A DNA stretch of 64,000 nt, from the NCBI GenBank assembly GCA_963790965.1, contig CAWBQO010000006.1:1054001-1118000 (forward strand), written 5' to 3'. Below the pieces are notes generated by a model. The model saw only the letters and a list, made by a program, of their open reading frames with translations. It was not told where the DNA came from and did not search any database. This DNA is from CAWBQO01 sp963790965. Lineage in GTDB: Bacteria; Bacteroidota; Rhodothermia; Rhodothermales; DASSAV01. The position numbers were made by a program, and so were the translations under genes. Of the stretch, positions 35,126 through 42,962 are shown piece after piece (the first letter of the stretch is position 1; each line of letters begins with the position of its first letter).

Positions 35126-36097
35126 ATGGCCGCTATAGCACTCGATCTCGGAGGCACGAAGCTCAGTTCGGCCCTTTTTACCGATGACGGGATCATGCTT
35201 CACCGAGACGCAACCCCGCTCGAAGGGCGCAACGGCGACCGAGTCGGCACGCTGATCGCCGAGCGGCTTTCGCTGCTCATGGAATGGGCGGACCGCGACG
35301 CTTACCGCGTAGACGCCATCGGAGCGTGCGTGCCCGGCATCTACCATGCCGACACGGGGCGCGTCTGGGCACCAAACATTCGCGGATGGGAGGACTACCC
35401 GCTCCAGGAAGAGTTGCAGGAGGCGGTCGGAGACGACCTTGCGGTGCGGGTTGACAGCGACCGCAGCTGCTACATTCTCGGCGAGACGTGGAAGGGCGTG
35501 GCCGTGGGCTGCCGCGATGCCATTTACCTGGCCGTCGGGACCGGCATCGGGGCGGGTATTCTCGCCGACGGCCGCGTTCTTCGCGGACATGCAGACATCG
35601 CCGGAGCCATCGGATGGCTCGCGCTCGACCGGCCGTACCGTTCCGCCTACGACGCCTGTGGCTGCTTTGAGTACAACGCTTCCGGCACCGGCCTCGTGCG
35701 CGTGGCGACGGACCACCTTGAAGCCGGATTCAAGCCGAGTCCGGTTCTTGGCAAACTCGACCGGACGCTTCTTACCGGCTATGATCTTTTCGAAGCGCTC
35801 GACGCGGGCGACCCGCTGGCACGCGAAGTGTTCAGCAATGCCGTTTCCTTCTGGGGCATGGCGGTTGCGAATCTCGTGAGCCTTTTCAACCCGGAGATGA
35901 TCGTCTTTGGCGGCGGCGTGTTTGGCCCGGCCTCTCGCTTCATAGACGCGATTCGCACGGAGGCGACGCGCTGGGCGCAGCCGATCAGCATGAAGCAAGT
36001 TCGGCTGGAGACGAGCCGCCTCGGCGGCGATGCCGGGCTGTACGGTGCCGGTCGCCTGGCGCTCGTGGCGGCGGGCGAAATCGCACAGAACCTCTGA
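35126..36097 (+). CDS. ROK-family sugar kinase
   Basis: This 323-aa cytosolic ATP-dependent kinase of the ROK family probably acts on N-acetylglucosamine or a related hexose. It has the N-terminal phosphate loop ALDLGGTKLSSALF, a catalytic-Asp region VRVDSDRSCYILGE, and the VGTGIGAGI adenosine-binding strand. The usual ROK zinc motif with four ligands is reduced: only ACGCFEYNASG is left where CxCGxxGCxE is expected. It starts 2 bp after the GHL10 stop, and the MFS permease follows by 6 bp, so these genes are probably co-transcribed. Confidence 0.9.
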   Translation: MAAIALDLGGTKLSSALFTDDGIMLHRDATPLEGRNGDRVGTLIAERLSLLMEWADRDAYRVDAIGACVPGIYHADTGRVWAPNIRGWEDYPLQEELQEAVGDDLAVRVDSDRSCYILGETWKGVAVGCRDAIYLAVGTGIGAGILADGRVLRGHADIAGAIGWLALDRPYRSAYDACGCFEYNASGTGLVRVATDHLEAGFKPSPVLGKLDRTLLTGYDLFEALDAGDPLAREVFSNAVSFWGMAVANLVSLFNPEMIVFGGGVFGPASRFIDAIRTEATRWAQPISMKQVRLETSRLGGDAGLYGAGRLALVAAGEIAQNL

Positions 36098-36103
36098 ACG
36101 CCC

Positions 36104-37279
36104 ATGTACGACCGCAGCAAAGTATTCGCCGCCGCCTGCCTCGGGATGCTCCTCTTCGGCATCGTCATGACGACGCTCGGGGCCATCCTGCCGGACCTCA
36201 TGCTCCGCTTCGGCGTGGACAAGGCCGCCGCCGGATCGCTCTTTCTGCTCATGAGCTTCGGCGTGTTGCTCGGTTCCGTCGTCTTCGGCCCTCTGGTTGA
36301 CCGCTACGGCTACAAGGGGCAACTCGTCCTTTGCGCGGCGATGATCCTGCTCGGGCTGGAAGGAACCGCGTTCGCCAACACGTTCGGGCTGCTCTACGCC
36401 TCCGTGTTCCTCTTCGGCTTCGGCGGCGGCATCATAAACGGCGGGACGAACGCGCTCGTGGCCGACATCAGCGAGGGAGGGCGGAGCGCGAACTTGAGTC
36501 TGCTCGGCGTCTTCTTCGGCCTCGGGGCCTTCGGAATGCCTTTTACGCTCGGGTTCTTGCTGAAGTCGTTCTCGTACTCGGCCATTCTTGCGGGCGTAGG
36601 CCTGGTTGCGCTCCTGCCGCTGGTTTTCTTCGCCGCCATCCGTTTTCCTGCACCCAAACTCCCGCAGGGATTCCCGCTCGCATCCAGTCTGAAGCTCGTC
36701 GGGGACCGGACACTCCTGCTGCTCGGCCTCATCCTCTTTCTCCAGAGCGGCATGGAGATTCTCGTCGGCGGGTGGACGGCCGCGTACTTCAATGAGGTGC
36801 TTGCGCTCGACGCGAGCGACGCCGTGTTCTTTCTGTCGCTCTTTACCGCCGGCATGACCGTGGCGCGTCTTCTGCTCGGCGGCATCTTGCGCAAGCGCGC
36901 GCCGGCACCGGTTTTCAAAGCTTCCATCGCGCTCGCCCTGGCCGGGGCGGTCCTGCTGCTCGTCGCAGGGTCGGCCGCCATGGCAGCCCCCGGCGTGTTC
37001 CTGATCGGAGCCGGGCTTGGTGCCGGCTTCCCGGTTGTGCTCGGGTTCGTTGGAGATCGTTATCCGGCGCTCTCCGGGACGGCTTTCAGCATCGTGCTCG
37101 TCGTTGCGCTCATCGGCGGAAGCGTGTTGCCGTACCTCGCGGGTGTCTTCGGCAGCCTTTGGAGCTTGCAAGCCTCGTTCTTGATCGTTCCAGTGGCGCT
37201 CCTCTTGCAGATTGCGCTGCTAATCTTCGTGCTACCACGTCTCAAAACGGCCGCGAGCGCATCGGTCGGTGTCGCGTAG
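36104..37279 (+). CDS. MFS sugar permease
   Basis: This 391-aa inner-membrane transporter has about 12 hydrophobic segments. The conserved MFS loop between segments 2 and 3 reads FGPLVDRYGYKGQ, and a second-half counterpart is seen near LLGGILRKRA. The overall pattern fits the fucose/glucose/galactose-type (FucP/NagP-like) permeases. Next to ROK kinase and NagA genes, it is the probable uptake system for N-acetylglucosamine. Substrate is inferred from context only. Confidence 0.88.
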   Translation: MYDRSKVFAAACLGMLLFGIVMTTLGAILPDLMLRFGVDKAAAGSLFLLMSFGVLLGSVVFGPLVDRYGYKGQLVLCAAMILLGLEGTAFANTFGLLYASVFLFGFGGGIINGGTNALVADISEGGRSANLSLLGVFFGLGAFGMPFTLGFLLKSFSYSAILAGVGLVALLPLVFFAAIRFPAPKLPQGFPLASSLKLVGDRTLLLLGLILFLQSGMEILVGGWTAAYFNEVLALDASDAVFFLSLFTAGMTVARLLLGGILRKRAPAPVFKASIALALAGAVLLLVAGSAAMAAPGVFLIGAGLGAGFPVVLGFVGDRYPALSGTAFSIVLVVALIGGSVLPYLAGVFGSLWSLQASFLIVPVALLLQIALLIFVLPRLKTAASASVGVA

Positions 37280-37337
37280 CCGGTCTTCGGCTGCATCTTA
37301 CTGCGAGTCACAATTGGCTAAACATAGTTATATACTT

Positions 37338-38126
37338 ATGGAACAGGCAACCCAACTTTCCACCGCCCTCGCTACCGAATGGCTCGGCCATACGCGCAGT
37401 GTCATGGACAAGATCGAGCGGACGCAGATGGACAACATCCGCGCGGCGGCGGCCCTGATGGCGGACAGCATCCAGGCTGAACGGTGGGTCCATACCTTCG
37501 GCTGCGGCCACGCCACCATCCCGATTGAAGAAATGTACCCACGCATCGGCGGATTCGTCGGATTCCACCCGATGATCGAGCTACCGCTCTCATTCTTTAC
37601 GCACATCGTCGGCGAAATGGGTGTCCACCAGTTCGTGTTTCTGGAGCGCGTCGAGGGCTACGGCACGCAGATCATGAAGAGTTGGACCTTCGACGAGCGC
37701 GACACGATGTGGCTCTTCTCGCACTCGGGCATCAACAACGTCAATATCGATGTCGCGCTGCGGGCGAAAGAACTGGGCATGAAGGTGGTCGTCGCCGGTT
37801 CGCAAGCGGCCTTTGCGGACAAGCCGACGCGGCACTCTTCCGGCAAAAACATCTTCGATATAGCCGACGTGGTCATCGACATTTGTGCCCCCGCCGTCGA
37901 TGCCGCCGTGGATTTGAAGAACCACGTGGACAAGATCGGGCCGATCTCGACCATGGCTTTCGTGACGGTTGTCTGGATGACCATTGCCACGGTGGCGGAG
38001 GAACTGGCCAACCGGGGCGTGAAGCTCTACATCCATCCGACGCACAACAATCCCAACGACCCGACGGCAAGCGACCGCCTGACGGAGGCGCTTTCGGTGT
38101 ACAAGCAGCGTATCGCGGGCGTGTGA
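37338..38126 (+). CDS. SIS-domain sugar isomerase-like protein (UPF0309 type)
   Basis: This 262-aa cytosolic protein has one SIS (sugar isomerase) domain, with HTFGCGHATIPIEEMYPR near residue 51 and the second phosphosugar loop WLFSHSGINNVNIDVALRAKELG near 130. The C-terminal NPNDPTASDR is typical of UPF0309. In this locus NagA is present but no nagB (GlcN-6-P deaminase). SIS-type enzymes can do that step in other microbes (archaeal GlmD, NagB-II). Thus a GlcN-6-P deaminase/isomerase or GlcNAc-6-P epimerase role is possible but unproven. I chose ATG 37338 (MEQATQLST). Confidence 0.82.
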   Translation: MEQATQLSTALATEWLGHTRSVMDKIERTQMDNIRAAAALMADSIQAERWVHTFGCGHATIPIEEMYPRIGGFVGFHPMIELPLSFFTHIVGEMGVHQFVFLERVEGYGTQIMKSWTFDERDTMWLFSHSGINNVNIDVALRAKELGMKVVVAGSQAAFADKPTRHSSGKNIFDIADVVIDICAPAVDAAVDLKNHVDKIGPISTMAFVTVVWMTIATVAEELANRGVKLYIHPTHNNPNDPTASDRLTEALSVYKQRIAGV

Positions 38127-38131
38127 CCGGG

Positions 38132-39313
38132 TTAGGCAGCCTGGTAGACGAGATCTCCGTCTACAAAGGTGGCGCGAACGGAAAGGTCGGCGTGATCGAG
38201 GAGGATGATGTCCGCATCAAACCCCGGCTGCAGCCGACCTTTTCTGTTCTGGAGGCCGAGCACCCGCGCGGGCACCGCGGAGGCGCTGTCGACGGCCTGC
38301 TGGAGGGTACAACCGGTGAAACGATGGAAACGCCGCATGACTTCTCCAAGTCCGAGCGTGGTGCCGATGAGTCCGCCGCCTTCGACGTAGCGCGCGGCTC
38401 CGGCTTCGGAGCGGTACGGGTGGCCGTTGAACACATACTCGCCGGCGGGAAGGCCCGTACTCGCAATGCCGTCGGTGACGCACGCGCAGCGCGCGTACCC
38501 GAGCGTGCGGGCGGTCCACGCAACGATGTCCGCCCCGAGGTGAACGTCATCCGCGATCAGTTCAACAGAGAGCCGGTCATCTTCAAAGATGGCGGCAATG
38601 GGTCCGGGTTCGCGGTGGTGAAGCGGCCGCATTGCATTGTAGAGGTGAGTCACGTGGCGAATACCGGCAGCAATGCCGTCGGCGGCTTTGCGGTAAGAGG
38701 TGTCCGAGTGCCCGAGCGAAGGAACGACGCCGCTTTCGGCAAGCCGCTCGATGAGCGGAAGCACGCCGTCGAGTTCCGGCGCGATGGTCATCAGCCGAAG
38801 CGTCCCGGCGGCGGCTTCGAGCATGGCATCGAGCCGTCTTTCGTCGGGTGAAAAGATGACTTCGGGCGGAATGCCGCCCTTACGCACAGGATTGATGAAC
38901 GGACCTTCCACATACGAGCCGAGCAGATGCGCGCCGCCGAGCGGGCGACCCGTCCACGCCGCGACCGTGCGGAGGGGCTGGTTGCCGGTGGCGGGCTGCG
39001 CAAACGAGGTGGCGAGGAAGCCGGTCACCCCGACTTGCGGGAGCGTTGCCGACATGCGTGCAAGGTCCTCTTCCGTTCCCTGGATGGCATCTCCGCCCCC
39101 GGCACCGTGGATGTGCAGATCGATGAAACCGGGTGCCGCCCAAGCTCCGCCGCCGTCAAAGAGGGGCGCTGCCGACTGCGGTGGTGCTTCGGTATGCACG
39201 GCGGCGATGCGGCCGTCTGCCAGTTCGAGGTGGACGAGCGGTGCCCCGTCGCTTTCCGTATAAAGACCGACATTCGTTATGAACGTACGCCCCCTTTCAC
39301 TTCCTTTGATCAT
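38132..39313 (-). CDS. nagA: N-acetylglucosamine-6-phosphate deacetylase
   Basis: This 393-aa amidohydrolase removes the acetyl group from GlcNAc-6-P. Metal and catalytic motifs are GFIDLHIHGAGGGD, YVEGPFINP (Glu ligand), GHSDTSY, HLYNAM and CVTDGI with the catalytic Asp. It converges on the SIS gene with 5 bp between stops and overlaps the start of the divergent GH9 gene: its ATG (39311-39313) and the GH9 ATG (39312-39314) share bases. I found no better nagA start inside the frame. Confidence 0.95.
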   Translation of the reverse strand: MIKGSERGRTFITNVGLYTESDGAPLVHLELADGRIAAVHTEAPPQSAAPLFDGGGAWAAPGFIDLHIHGAGGGDAIQGTEEDLARMSATLPQVGVTGFLATSFAQPATGNQPLRTVAAWTGRPLGGAHLLGSYVEGPFINPVRKGGIPPEVIFSPDERRLDAMLEAAAGTLRLMTIAPELDGVLPLIERLAESGVVPSLGHSDTSYRKAADGIAAGIRHVTHLYNAMRPLHHREPGPIAAIFEDDRLSVELIADDVHLGADIVAWTARTLGYARCACVTDGIASTGLPAGEYVFNGHPYRSEAGAARYVEGGGLIGTTLGLGEVMRRFHRFTGCTLQQAVDSASAVPARVLGLQNRKGRLQPGFDADIILLDHADLSVRATFVDGDLVYQAA

Positions 39314-41183
39314 GATATTTTCTGCCTGTTCTCTCGCGTCGCGCCGAGTTTTCGTCGCGGCTACGCTTCTCGTTGGTCTGCTCACCTTGCCGGCTTGCGC
39401 CGCGCCGCCGCGCAGCATCCAGACGCAGGCTGCGGTAGACAGCGTCTATCTTCGTGTTAATCTCGTCGGCTACCGCCCGGACGATGAGAAGGTCGCCGTG
39501 GCCTTTTCCGACGGCAAGATGCGAGGCGCGTTCACGGTCCTCGATGCCGCCACGGGAAGGGAAGCATTTCGCGGTAAAGGTACGCCTGTAGAAGCCGAGC
39601 GTTGGGGCCGGTTCAAGCATTATTACCATTATGATTTCAGTGCGGTGAAAACGCCGGGCACCTACCGGGTGCGGGATGAGGCGTCGGGCCGGCTGTCCGC
39701 ACCATTCAACATAGGGCCGGATGCCTATGGCACCTACCAGGACGACCTGCTCGGTTTCATGCAGCAGCAGCGTTGTGGGTACAATCCGTTCCTCGACATT
39801 GTCTGCCACCAGCGGGACGGCCGCTCCTTCTACGGGCCGATGCCTGATTCGACCTTCATCGATGTTTCCGGCGGCTGGCACGACGCGGGCGACCAGCTCA
39901 AGTACCTCATCACCGGCAGCAACGCCACGGCGCGGATGCTGATGGCTTATGAGCTGGAACCCTCGAAGTTTGGCGACCGCGTGAACGCGCTGGGGCAACC
40001 GCAGCCCAACGGCGTCGCCGATGTTCTGGATGAGGCGCGATGGGGTCTCGACTGGATGCACAAGCTTCATCCCGCGCCTGACCTGCTCGTTCACCAGGTG
40101 GGCGACGACCGGGACCACATCGGACTCGGCAAGTGGCCCGACCGAGACTCGTCGGACTACGGCTGGGGTCCGTTCTCTTACCGGGTTGCGTACTTTGCGA
40201 CGGGTTTGCCGCAGGGCTTGCGGCAGTACAAGAGCGAGGCAACCGGCGTCGCCAATCTCGCCGGGCGCGTCGCCGCTGCGATGGCGATGGGATACCGCGT
40301 GTTCAAGGATTCTGACCCGGTTTACGCGGCCAAATGCCTCCGGGACGCGCGTTCCGTATACGCGCTCGGAAAGGCGAAAGAAGGATTTCAGCAGGGCAAC
40401 TCCTACGGCGCGCCTTACCGCTACGGCGAGGACACCTGGGCGGACGACATGGAGTGGGGCGCGGCTGAACTATTCGACGTAACCCGCGAGCCGGCTTATC
40501 TCGCCGACGCGCGGCGCTATGCGCGAATGGCCGCCACCACCTCTTGGATGCCGCTCGACACGACGGAGCATTATCGCTTCTACCCGTTTCTGAACGCCGG
40601 CCACTTCGCCCTCTACCGGCACGTCGACGCCGCCTTCCAGGATACGCTCGCCGGTTACTACCGATCAGGCATCGAGGCGACCGTGAAACGCGGTGCGGGC
40701 AATCCCTTTCGCGTCGGCGTGCCGTTTATCTGGGTTTCAAACAACCTCGCCGTTGCGCTTACGACCCAGATCTTGCTTTATGAAAAGATGACGGGCGATC
40801 TGCGCTATCATAGCTTTATGCTCGCGCAGCGGGACTGGCTGCTCGGCCGCAATCCGTGGGGCACCTCCATGTTTACGGCCATCCCGCGCGGCGGCGAGGT
40901 GCCGCTGGACGTGCACACCTCCGTCTACGCCGTCACCGGGGTCGTCGTGCCGGGCGGGCTGGTGGACGGGCCGGTTTATGCGACCATCTACAACAGCTTG
41001 CGGGGCCTGCACCTCAAAGATCCGGACGAGTTTGCCCACCTGCAGGACCCCTTTGTCGTCTACCACGACGACATCGGCGACTACTCGACCAACGAGCCGA
41101 CCATGGACGGGACCGCCGGGGCCGTCTACATGATGGCTCATTTCGGCGCGGACGATCCAACCGCTCCCGTGCTCTCGAAGTAG
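39312..41183 (+). CDS. GH9-family glycoside hydrolase lipoprotein
   Basis: This protein is 623 aa from ATG 39312 (an in-frame ATG 39279 would add 11). A lipoprotein signal ends in LTLPAC. The N-terminal Ig-like CelD_N-type domain (LRVNLVGYRPDDEKVAVAF) is followed by an alpha/alpha-barrel GH9 domain. Catalytic motifs are DVSGGWHDAGDQLKY (base Asp) and DYSTNEPTMDGTAG (acid Glu near residue 595). GH9 is mostly cellulase, but in chitin loci of marine bacteria some members act as exo-glucosaminidases on chito-oligosaccharides. Given its neighbours, that activity is plausible here. Confidence 0.88.
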   Translation: MIFSACSLASRRVFVAATLLVGLLTLPACAAPPRSIQTQAAVDSVYLRVNLVGYRPDDEKVAVAFSDGKMRGAFTVLDAATGREAFRGKGTPVEAERWGRFKHYYHYDFSAVKTPGTYRVRDEASGRLSAPFNIGPDAYGTYQDDLLGFMQQQRCGYNPFLDIVCHQRDGRSFYGPMPDSTFIDVSGGWHDAGDQLKYLITGSNATARMLMAYELEPSKFGDRVNALGQPQPNGVADVLDEARWGLDWMHKLHPAPDLLVHQVGDDRDHIGLGKWPDRDSSDYGWGPFSYRVAYFATGLPQGLRQYKSEATGVANLAGRVAAAMAMGYRVFKDSDPVYAAKCLRDARSVYALGKAKEGFQQGNSYGAPYRYGEDTWADDMEWGAAELFDVTREPAYLADARRYARMAATTSWMPLDTTEHYRFYPFLNAGHFALYRHVDAAFQDTLAGYYRSGIEATVKRGAGNPFRVGVPFIWVSNNLAVALTTQILLYEKMTGDLRYHSFMLAQRDWLLGRNPWGTSMFTAIPRGGEVPLDVHTSVYAVTGVVVPGGLVDGPVYATIYNSLRGLHLKDPDEFAHLQDPFVVYHDDIGDYSTNEPTMDGTAGAVYMMAHFGADDPTAPVLSK

Positions 41184-41216
41184 GCGTACGGACTTCCTGT
41201 ACATAACCGCTATAAG

Positions 41217-42314
41217 ATGATGATGAAGATCGCCAGGCAGACCATGACCAGGGTGCTGCTCATAACCGGAGTCCTCGCGCTCTGTAGCGCGGCGTGGCCG
41301 GCGGCGGCCCAGCCGAAAGCGGCGTCCGAAAACCTCTTCTACATGACGGATGCCGAGGACTCCTACGAAAGCTTTAAGGAGCACGTCGGCGACGTTTCCA
41401 TCGTAGCTCCGCAGGTGTTCTTCGTCAATGAAGCGGGCGTCGTGTGGGGGCAGATCGACCCGCGCGTGCTGCACCTTGCCCGCGAGAACGGCATCGATGT
41501 GGTGCCGCTCATCATGAATCCGGGTTTCGACCAGCCCCTGTTTCACGCGCTCCTTCACGACGACGATGCGCGGGCAAGGTCCATAAAGACGATGGTGGAT
41601 CTTGCGGCGAAGCACGATTTCCGCGGCTGGCAATTTGATTTTGAGAACGTTCATATCTCCGACCGCAACGCGCTGACAGAGTATTACAAAGAAGCCGCCG
41701 CGGCGCTTCACGCAGCGGGCCGCACCATCTCGATTGCCGTCGTTCCGCGCGGTAGCGACTTTGCCGGCGCTACAAGCTATCATCGCTGGATTCATGAATA
41801 CTGGAATGGAGGATACGACCTCAAGGCACTCGCCGAAGCGGGCGATTTTATCTCGCTCATGACCTATTCGCAGCACACCCGCCGGACGCCTCCCGGGCCG
41901 GTCGCCGGGCTGCCATGGATGGAGCAAGCCGTAGCCTTTGCGCTGGAACAAGGTGTTCCGCCGGAGAAGATCTCACTTGGCATTCCTTTCTTCTCCGTTC
42001 GATGGTATCCGGCTTACACCGCCGAGCGCGGCGGGCACACGAGCGGCACGGGACTCAGCTTCAAGGACGCCATGGGCCTCGTAGAACGCCACCGGGCGGA
42101 GGTGCAGTGGCTCGACGAGGCCCAGGCCCCGTTCGCGCTCTGGGCGAACGAAGGCGTTTATGAATACGTTTTTCTTGAGAATGCCCGCTCGCTCGAGCCC
42201 CGGCTGAAGCTGGTTCAGCAACACGGCCTGAGAGGAATCTCCGTATGGCGTCTCGGGCAGGAGGACCCGGCGGTGTGGCCGGTAGTTGCGCGGATGCTGG
42301 AGGTGACGCGATGA
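41217..42314 (+). CDS. GH18-like hydrolase (spore-germination/YaaH type), exported
   Basis: This 365-aa protein has a signal peptide (about 1-32, WPAAAQ). The TIM barrel has GH18 features: FRGWQFDFENVH carries the catalytic D-x-E of the DxxDxDxE motif, and SLMTYSQHTR and KISLGIPFF follow. The first Asp of the motif is replaced (RGWQFDFE), as in several peptidoglycan- or GlcNAc-acting GH18 subgroups. It may cut chitin- or peptidoglycan-derived chains. Its stop overlaps the amidase start (ATGA), so the two are translationally coupled. Confidence 0.85.
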   Translation: MMMKIARQTMTRVLLITGVLALCSAAWPAAAQPKAASENLFYMTDAEDSYESFKEHVGDVSIVAPQVFFVNEAGVVWGQIDPRVLHLARENGIDVVPLIMNPGFDQPLFHALLHDDDARARSIKTMVDLAAKHDFRGWQFDFENVHISDRNALTEYYKEAAAALHAAGRTISIAVVPRGSDFAGATSYHRWIHEYWNGGYDLKALAEAGDFISLMTYSQHTRRTPPGPVAGLPWMEQAVAFALEQGVPPEKISLGIPFFSVRWYPAYTAERGGHTSGTGLSFKDAMGLVERHRAEVQWLDEAQAPFALWANEGVYEYVFLENARSLEPRLKLVQQHGLRGISVWRLGQEDPAVWPVVARMLEVTR

Positions 42315-42949
42315 ACCGGTTCGTGCTGCTCTTCTTTCTACTGCTTCTCGGCGCGGCCGCGTGCAAAACGCCCGAGTCGGATCTCGATCAGCGGACCCGC
42401 GCGGTTCCTTTCCCGGTAGACGTATCCCGCGCCGAGTGGGGAGCGAAGGCACCGACTCTGCCGATGGAAGCCCATGAACCCTCCCGCATAACCATCCATC
42501 ACACGGCAACGCGCATGGACGCTGCACTTTCTCTCGAAGAAAAGTTGCAGCATCTGCAGGCGTTCTCCCAGCGTCGGGACTCGCTGGCGGGAGGTGCCGT
42601 CAAGCCGCCGTGGGCGGACGTGCCGTACCACTTTTACATTGCCGGGGACGGCCGCGTGGCCGAAGGGCGGGACATTCGCTTTGCCGGCGACTCGAACACG
42701 CCGTATGATCCGTCCGGGCACGTGCTCGTCGTGGTTGAGGGAAATTTCGAGGTCGAGACGCTTACCGCCGCCCAAGAGAAGGCCCTGCTTGGGCTTACAA
42801 AAGGCCTCGTCGCCCGCTATAACATCCCGGCAGATTCCGTGAAGGGCCATCGCGACTTCGCAGCGACGCAGTGCCCCGGCGAGGCGCTCTACAATTTTCT
42901 TCCAGAACTCCGCTCCGACCTTCGCGCGCGCAGCGCACCGCAGCAATAA
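42311..42949 (+). CDS. N-acetylmuramoyl-L-alanine amidase (Amidase_2/PGRP fold), lipoprotein
   Basis: This 212-aa protein has a lipoprotein signal (LLLLGAAACKT). The Amidase_2 domain has RAEWGAKAP, the zinc His in ITIHHTAT, the VPYHFYIAGDGRVAEGRD strand, and a second zinc pair in HRDFAATQCPG (His and Cys). The domain cuts the bond between MurNAc and the peptide. Its presence in a glycoside-hydrolase operon implies that peptidoglycan is a substrate of the locus. Start ATG 42311 overlaps the previous stop by 4 bp. Confidence 0.92.
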   Translation: MNRFVLLFFLLLLGAAACKTPESDLDQRTRAVPFPVDVSRAEWGAKAPTLPMEAHEPSRITIHHTATRMDAALSLEEKLQHLQAFSQRRDSLAGGAVKPPWADVPYHFYIAGDGRVAEGRDIRFAGDSNTPYDPSGHVLVVVEGNFEVETLTAAQEKALLGLTKGLVARYNIPADSVKGHRDFAATQCPGEALYNFLPELRSDLRARSAPQQ

Positions 42950-42962
42950 ACGAGGCTTCAGT

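Noticed and set aside
34958..37171. 737-codon minus-strand frame opposite the ROK and MFS genes
   Set aside because: Low-complexity charged composition, antisense to two clear genes; shadow frame.
38132..39418. Longer nagA start at 39418
   Set aside because: The extra 35 residues are Arg/Ala-rich and overlap the GH9 lipoprotein signal sequence on the other strand.
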